Assembly: GCF_000470315.2 (NCBI RefSeq)
Contig: NZ_CBRF02000022.1
Location: 1-64,000, forward strand
Direction of reading: 5' to 3'
Length of the DNA: 64,000 bases
From: Psychromonas sp. SP041
GTDB taxonomy: Bacteria; Pseudomonadota; Gammaproteobacteria; Enterobacterales; Psychromonadaceae
Below are positions 59,374 to 64,000 of the stretch, one piece after another. Each line of letters begins with the position of its first letter. Positions within the stretch are counted from its first letter, which is position 1. The notes below the pieces were generated by a model. That model was not told the origin of the DNA, searched no databases, and saw only the letters and a list, made by a program, of their open reading frames with translations. A program made the position numbers and the translations under genes.

Positions 59374-60072
59374 ATGCCTAATATGCCCGATAATATTTCC
59401 CAACAGCGAAATGCCATTCGTCAGCAAGTTCGTGCTGCGCGCAACGCTTTATTACCCGTGCAACAACAGCAAGCTTCATCACAATTACTAACCTCTTTAG
59501 TTAAACATCCCAAAGTACAACAAGCACAACATATTTCAGTGACGCTTGCGCATGATGGCGAAATTGATTTACACAACTTTATAGAATGGTGCTGGCAACA
59601 AAAAAAACAGGTTTATTTACCTGTGGTTCACCCAACTCAAATTGGTGAGTTATTGTTTTTAGCTTATCAAGAAAATACGATGATGATTAAAAATCGCTAC
59701 GGTATTAAAGAACCTAGACTCGACATTAATGTTGATCATCAGATTAATGAACATAATGATGGCCATGACAATCAATCTACTTCTACTTCTACTTCAAAAA
59801 GTTTAGCGCCTTATTTAAACACTTGCTCACCCGAAAACTTAGATATTGTATTCACTCCATTAGTTGCTTTTGATCAACAAGGAAACCGAATCGGGATGGG
59901 AGGCGGTTATTACGATCGTTTATTAGCACCTTGGTTTTCTGACAAGAGAGGCCCCTACCCGATCGGACTTGCACATAACTGCCAGTACGTCGATTTATTG
60001 CCAATTCAAGAATGGGATGTGCCTTTACCTGAAATAATGACTCCTCTACAACATTTCCATTTTTCTGAATGA
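59374..60072 (+). CDS. fau: 5-formyltetrahydrofolate cyclo-ligase
   Basis: ATP-dependent enzyme turning 5-formyl-THF to 5,10-methenyl-THF. 232 residues, longer than the usual 180-200 because of a polar insert near 120-150 (INEHNDGHDNQ, then STSTSTSKS). Core motifs: RQQVRAARNAL at the N terminus and GNRIGMGGGYYDRLLAPW. It follows 6S RNA as in E. coli, where the two are co-transcribed. Confidence 0.94.
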   Translation: MPNMPDNISQQRNAIRQQVRAARNALLPVQQQQASSQLLTSLVKHPKVQQAQHISVTLAHDGEIDLHNFIEWCWQQKKQVYLPVVHPTQIGELLFLAYQENTMMIKNRYGIKEPRLDINVDHQINEHNDGHDNQSTSTSTSKSLAPYLNTCSPENLDIVFTPLVAFDQQGNRIGMGGGYYDRLLAPWFSDKRGPYPIGLAHNCQYVDLLPIQEWDVPLPEIMTPLQHFHFSE

Positions 60073-60236
60073 AAATTCTTCATTAAACTCTTCATTCAAC
60101 TCGCAATTCAATTATGAAAAAATAATAAGCACAATTATTTACTGGTTTTTAGTAAATAGAGCTTAAAATTACAGCGTAATTAGGGGTATAATCGCGCCAC
60201 TTTCAAGACTCACGCTCACTCAACAGGATACAAGTC

Positions 60237-60893
60237 ATGACTCAAGATGATAAGAAGAAAGCAGCCGCTTATGCAGCCTTAGAATACGTTGAAAAAGATA
60301 CCATCGTAGGTGTTGGTACAGGTTCAACGGTTAATCATTTTATTGATGCCCTAGCAACAATAAAAAATAGCATTGTAGGCGCAGTATCCAGTTCAGAAGC
60401 TTCAACCGATAAACTAAAATCATACGGTATTGAAGTATTTGATTTAAATGAAGTCTCTGAGTTAAGTGTATACGTTGACGGAGCTGACGAAATTAACCCA
60501 TACAATCACATGATTAAAGGCGGCGGTGCGGCATTAACTCGTGAAAAGATTGTTTCAGCAGTTGCAGATAAATTTATTTGTATTGTTGATGACACTAAAA
60601 ATGTCGATATTTTAGGTGACTTCCCTCTACCTGTTGAAGTGATTCCTATGGCACGTAGTTACGTTGCTCGTGAACTGGTTAAACTAGGCGGCGACCCTGT
60701 TTACCGTGAAGGTGTGATCACTGATAACGGTAATGTTATTTTAGATGTACACAACCTAAAAATTGCTGAGCCATTAACACTAGAAAATCAAATAAATTCA
60801 ATCGTCGGTGTTGTAACCAACGGTTTATTTGCAAACCGTGCTGCAGATGTTGTTTTAGTTGGCGCAGAAGATGGCGTTAAAACGCTGAAATAA
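60237..60893 (+). CDS. rpiA: Ribose-5-phosphate isomerase A
   Basis: Interconverts ribose-5-phosphate and ribulose-5-phosphate in the pentose phosphate pathway. 218 residues (E. coli 219). [34 protein letters not shown] and [12 protein letters not shown] hold the substrate and catalytic residues. ACAGGATACAAGTC precedes the ATG. Confidence 0.98.
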   Translation: MTQDDKKKAAAYAALEYVEKDTIVGVGTGSTVNHFIDALATIKNSIVGAVSSSEASTDKLKSYGIEVFDLNEVSELSVYVDGADEINPYNHMIKGGGAALTREKIVSAVADKFICIVDDTKNVDILGDFPLPVEVIPMARSYVARELVKLGGDPVYREGVITDNGNVILDVHNLKIAEPLTLENQINSIVGVVTNGLFANRAADVVLVGAEDGVKTLK

Positions 60894-61116
60894 CCTCAGT
60901 TAACAATCTATTTATGACCTATTTGATAAAGCTAAGTGAATAGATCAAACTTTATGTAAATAATAGCAATGAAATTGTAATAAGTTGTTTCGATTTATAA
61001 TATAAGAAACAACAGTCTCAGATTCACAATTACAAGTATTTTTGCTATTTTACAGGTACTAAAATTATTCTCAAAATTGCTGCCCATCACCTTTAAATAA
61101 GGCTCAAGGAAATACA

Positions 61117-62346
61117 ATGACTAAGTTTTCACTCAATAAAGATAAAATAAAAATTCTTCTTTTAGAAGGTTTGCACCAGAGTTCGGTTGATACTTTTACC
61201 CAGGCTGGTTACAACAATATCGAAAGTATTAAAACATCGTTAAGCGAAGATGATTTAATCGAAAAAATTAAAGATGTACATTTTATCGGCATTCGTTCGC
61301 GCTCTAACTTATCAGCAAAAGTATTAGCAGCAGCAGACAAATTAGTGGCAATTGGTTGTTTTTGCATTGGTACTAATCAAGTAGATTTAAACGCAGCACA
61401 AGTAAAAGGTATTGCCGTTTTTAACGCACCTTTCTCGAATACACGAAGTGTTGCAGAGTTAGTACTTGGCCAAGCATTATTATTATTACGTGGTGTACCT
61501 GAGCGTAATGCCAAAGCTCATCGCGGTGAGTGGGATAAATCAGCAACTGCTTCTTATGAAGCGCGTGGTAAAAATCTAGGCATTATTGGTTACGGCCATA
61601 TCGGTACTCAATTTGGTATTCTTGCTGAAGGTTTAGGCTTTAATGTTTCTTTCTACGATATTGAAAGCAAACTAACGCTAGGTAATGCAACACAAGTTGC
61701 AACCATGAAAGAGTTATTAGAAAAATCAGATGTCATCAGCCTACACGTACCAGAAGTTGATTCTACAAAAAATATGATGGGCGCTACAGAGTTTGCACAA
61801 ATGAAAGACGGTGCAATCTTCATGAATGCGGCACGCGGTACGGTTGTAGATATCTCTGCATTATGTGAAGCATTACGTAGCAAAAAACTATCTGGTGCAG
61901 CGGTTGATGTTTTCCCAACAGAACCAAAATCAAACAATGAAGAGTTTGAGTCTCCATTACGTGAGTTTGATAATGTGATTCTAACACCTCATGTTGGTGG
62001 TAGTACGCAAGAAGCTCAAGAAAATATTGGTTATGAAGTGGCAGGTAAATTAGTTAAGTACTCTGATAACGGTTCTACACTGTCATCTAAAAACTTCCCT
62101 GAAGTATCTTTACCACTTCATAAAGATGCAAGTCGTCTATTACACATTCACCGTAACCAACCAGGTATCTTAACTAAGATCAATTTGGCGTTTGCTGATA
62201 ACGATATCAATATTGCAGCACAATACTTACAAACTAATGAAAATATTGGTTATGTTGTTATTGATGTGAACAGTGAAGATGCTGATACTGCATTAGATAA
62301 ACTTAAAGAAATTGAAGGTACCATTCGAGCTCGTTTATTAAACTAA
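61117..62346 (+). CDS. serA: D-3-phosphoglycerate dehydrogenase
   Basis: First step of serine synthesis. 409 residues (E. coli 410). RSRSNLSAKVL, NAD site LGIIGYGHIGTQFGILAEGLGFNV, catalytic Arg in NAARGTVVD and His in LTPHVGGST. A C-terminal ACT domain (about 338-409, LLHIHRNQPGILTKIN) gives feedback by serine. CAAGGAAATACA precedes the ATG. Gene order rpiA-serA is conserved with enterics, though here both point the same way. Confidence 0.98.
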   Translation: MTKFSLNKDKIKILLLEGLHQSSVDTFTQAGYNNIESIKTSLSEDDLIEKIKDVHFIGIRSRSNLSAKVLAAADKLVAIGCFCIGTNQVDLNAAQVKGIAVFNAPFSNTRSVAELVLGQALLLLRGVPERNAKAHRGEWDKSATASYEARGKNLGIIGYGHIGTQFGILAEGLGFNVSFYDIESKLTLGNATQVATMKELLEKSDVISLHVPEVDSTKNMMGATEFAQMKDGAIFMNAARGTVVDISALCEALRSKKLSGAAVDVFPTEPKSNNEEFESPLREFDNVILTPHVGGSTQEAQENIGYEVAGKLVKYSDNGSTLSSKNFPEVSLPLHKDASRLLHIHRNQPGILTKINLAFADNDINIAAQYLQTNENIGYVVIDVNSEDADTALDKLKEIEGTIRARLLN

Positions 62347-62375
62347 ACCTGTTGTCAGAATAATGCCAAAGATAG

Positions 62376-62402
62376 AAAAGGGACTCACGAGTCCCTTTTT
62401 TC
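62376..62402 (+). terminator. Terminator of serA
   Basis: AAAAGGGACT and AGTCCCTTTT pair around CACG, followed by TTT. Confidence 0.9.
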
Positions 62403-62475
62403 ATGCCGGTTTAGATTAGCTAGATTCGGATTAGTCATGCTTTGGTTAATGATTACAGTACATCATCACTACCTT

Positions 62476-62636
62476 ATACCAATGGAATTAAATAAGTGAT
62501 CAGAGATTGCGCAGGAAAAATTAGCACTAATAAGGCGTGAGTTGTAGGAGATAGTTGTTCTCACTTCAAAACTCACAACGCAATTAGGGGGGATTTTAAC
62601 CAGCAAGAATGATCACCTTATTAATTCTTTTGGTAT
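62476..62636. mobile_element. MITE-B copy 2
   Basis: 161 bp with ends ATACCAATGGAATTAAATAA and TTATTAATTCTTTTGGTAT, imperfect inverted repeats of about 27 bases including TGATCA on both sides. The core (reverse complement CGTTGTGAGTTTTG, TGAGAACAAC) aligns with MITE-B copy 1 at 34511-34672. Non-coding, between serA and the chemotaxis gene. Confidence 0.8.
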
Positions 62637-62870
62637 TAATACATCCACAATTACGCATTAAATAACGACAATTATTATGTCTAATGCTCTTTTACCCTTT
62701 GATAGATAACTTAATATTAAAGCTCACCTCTTATATTTAAGTAATATTCAGTGCTTTGTTTACTCAATATCAATAAAAGTGTAATAAATCACAATAAATA
62801 CCAGAATTAATTGAACTTATTACCTATAATTGAATAGTTAAAATAAAACCACTTATTATGGGAAATATCT

Positions 62871-64000
62871 GTGTCAATAAAATTTACTATCAAAACTAAA
62901 CTTGTTACTACGCTATGCGTGCCATTGTTGATTATGGCGGCTTTTTTCCTTTATTCACTAATAGAAACAGAAAACTATGTTCTCGAAAAAGAAAGAGAAA
63001 ATGTGAGTTTTCAATTAGGAAAAGTGCTTAATGAAGAGCTTGAGGGACAAGTTGATACACTTTCTTTTGCGATTACTGATTATTATGAGCAATCTAAAAT
63101 AGAAAATATTAAAAAAAGCTTAACCAAAGAAATGTCAGAATTCAGAACAATGATTGAGCGTATCTATAAAAACAGTCATTCTGAAATTGAAGCTGAGATC
63201 AGTGTTTATGCATTTTTAAATCAATACCGTTGGAATGGTGGGCGTTATTTATTTGCCTACAACGCTTCCTCTTATGTCAGTGTAGCTTACGGCAGTGATT
63301 TAAATAATATTGGTAAAAGTGGCTTAGATAGTGTCAGTTCAGACGGTAAATATTATGTAAGAGATATTGTATCTACAGCTCAAAAAGATGATATAGGCTT
63401 TAGCCAATATACTTACTTAAATCCAAACACCAATAAAACAGAAGAAAAAATAACCGCTTCATTTTATTTTAAGCCGTTAAATATAGTGATCGCTAGTGGT
63501 GAGTATATTAGTACGCTTAGAATGCACAATATTGAAAATGCTTTACATGCGGTCACAACGGCTAAATATGGAAAAAATGGCTATTTTTGGATTCAAGATA
63601 AAAATGGGAAGATTATTACTCACCCTAAAACAGACGTTATTGGCACAGTAGTAGATAGCACTAAACTGATTGCTGAAAGCATCAAAGGAAAAACAGAAGC
63701 TAATGTAAAAATAGTGTTTGAGAACCCTGTTACAAAAAAATACGAAAATAAAATAGCTTACGCTCGACAAATATTCCCAGATTGGGGTTGGACTATCGTA
63801 ACCGGTGCTTATGAGAGTGACATTATTGCAGTCCAAGAAAGCTTAACGGGTGTTACTGAAAATATCTTCAATGAACAAGTTTACTCGGTGTTGACCACTT
63901 CAGCGATATTAATTATTTTGTCATTTGTTATCGTTATTTGGATTATTAGCGCGATTGTTAAAAGCTTACTGGCACTAAAAGAACGTATCGATACATTATC
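62871..64000 (+). CDS. Methyl-accepting chemotaxis protein, Cache sensor (partial)
   Basis: A frame from GTG 62871 (MSIKFTIKTKLVTTLCVPLL) is open to the window edge, 376 codons. GGGAA lies before the GTG, and no better ATG is present. Membrane segment 1 is about 11-29; the external part has Cache_2-like repeats (RWNGGRYLFAYNASSYVSVAYG and KNGYFWIQDKNGKIITHPKTDVIGT, WGWTIVTGAYESDI); segment 2 is about 341-362 (VLTTSAILIILSFVIVIWII). The expected HAMP and signalling domains lie beyond the window. It could instead be another Cache-domain receptor (GGDEF or kinase). Ligand unknown, often small carboxylates. Confidence 0.85.
   Translation, partial: MSIKFTIKTKLVTTLCVPLLIMAAFFLYSLIETENYVLEKERENVSFQLGKVLNEELEGQVDTLSFAITDYYEQSKIENIKKSLTKEMSEFRTMIERIYKNSHSEIEAEISVYAFLNQYRWNGGRYLFAYNASSYVSVAYGSDLNNIGKSGLDSVSSDGKYYVRDIVSTAQKDDIGFSQYTYLNPNTNKTEEKITASFYFKPLNIVIASGEYISTLRMHNIENALHAVTTAKYGKNGYFWIQDKNGKIITHPKTDVIGTVVDSTKLIAESIKGKTEANVKIVFENPVTKKYENKIAYARQIFPDWGWTIVTGAYESDIIAVQESLTGVTENIFNEQVYSVLTTSAILIILSFVIVIWIISAIVKSLLALKERIDTL

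Overview
The window is chromosomal DNA from an AT-rich marine gammaproteobacterium. The closest match I can suggest is Psychromonas or a relative in the Alteromonadales/Vibrionales neighbourhood. This rests on conserved gene neighbourhoods (rsmD-yhhL / ftsY-ftsE-ftsX-rpoH; zapA-6S RNA-fau-rpiA-serA facing ygfB-pepP-ubiH-ubiI; aspS / cmoA-cmoB), on a monomeric isocitrate dehydrogenase, on FabV, and on general protein similarity from memory. No database search was possible.

Layout. 1-1.4 kb: a tyrosine recombinase of the integron-integrase type, split by a 263-bp inverted-repeat element (MITE-A), with the start of a divergent gene at the left edge. 1.5-9 kb: aspS facing cmoA-cmoB, a CoA-pyrophosphatase-type Nudix gene, and a large cation/proton antiporter with a 16-residue-repeat tail. 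9.2-13.3 kb: a likely operon of outer-membrane barrel, exported protein and membrane GGDEF-EAL protein, with a second MITE-A copy between the last two genes. 13.5-20.5 kb: an acyltransferase, a DUF3943 outer-membrane protein, an aromatic aminotransferase, an EamA transporter broken by an intact IS5-family element with a CTAG target duplication, and a divergent Lrp-type regulator. 20.7-24.7 kb: adenine deaminase, an ABC exporter and a LysE-family exporter.

25.0-31.2 kb: a TPP riboswitch followed by thiD-thiZ-thiX-thiY-tenA-thiM-thiE. This is a complete salvage route for the pyrimidine and thiazole halves of thiamin; no de novo genes (thiC, thiG, thiH) are in this window. Then come a CysB/YeiE-like LysR regulator, an exported protein with 16 EF-hand loops, a BaeSR-like two-component pair, monomeric icd, rluE, murI, trmA and a Tat-exported dienelactone hydrolase of the YghX type.

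44-64 kb is mostly housekeeping: pheA (prephenate dehydratase), rpoH, a degenerate PanM-like gene, ftsX-ftsE-ftsY, rsmD, yhhL, kdsD, tRNA-Pro(GGG), fabV, ubiI-ubiH-pepP-ygfB, zapA, 6S RNA, fau, rpiA, serA. The window ends inside a Cache-domain methyl-accepting chemotaxis protein that starts with GTG.

Mobile and repeat content is a main theme. There are two short inverted-repeat families (MITE-A, about 265 bp, two copies; MITE-B, about 162 bp, two copies plus one isolated end), one IS5-family element, and several in-gene repeat expansions (antiporter tail, FtsY A domain, EF-hand protein, EamA N terminus). The region is otherwise ordinary core genome. I did not find a clear defence system, prophage, CRISPR array or biosynthetic cluster.
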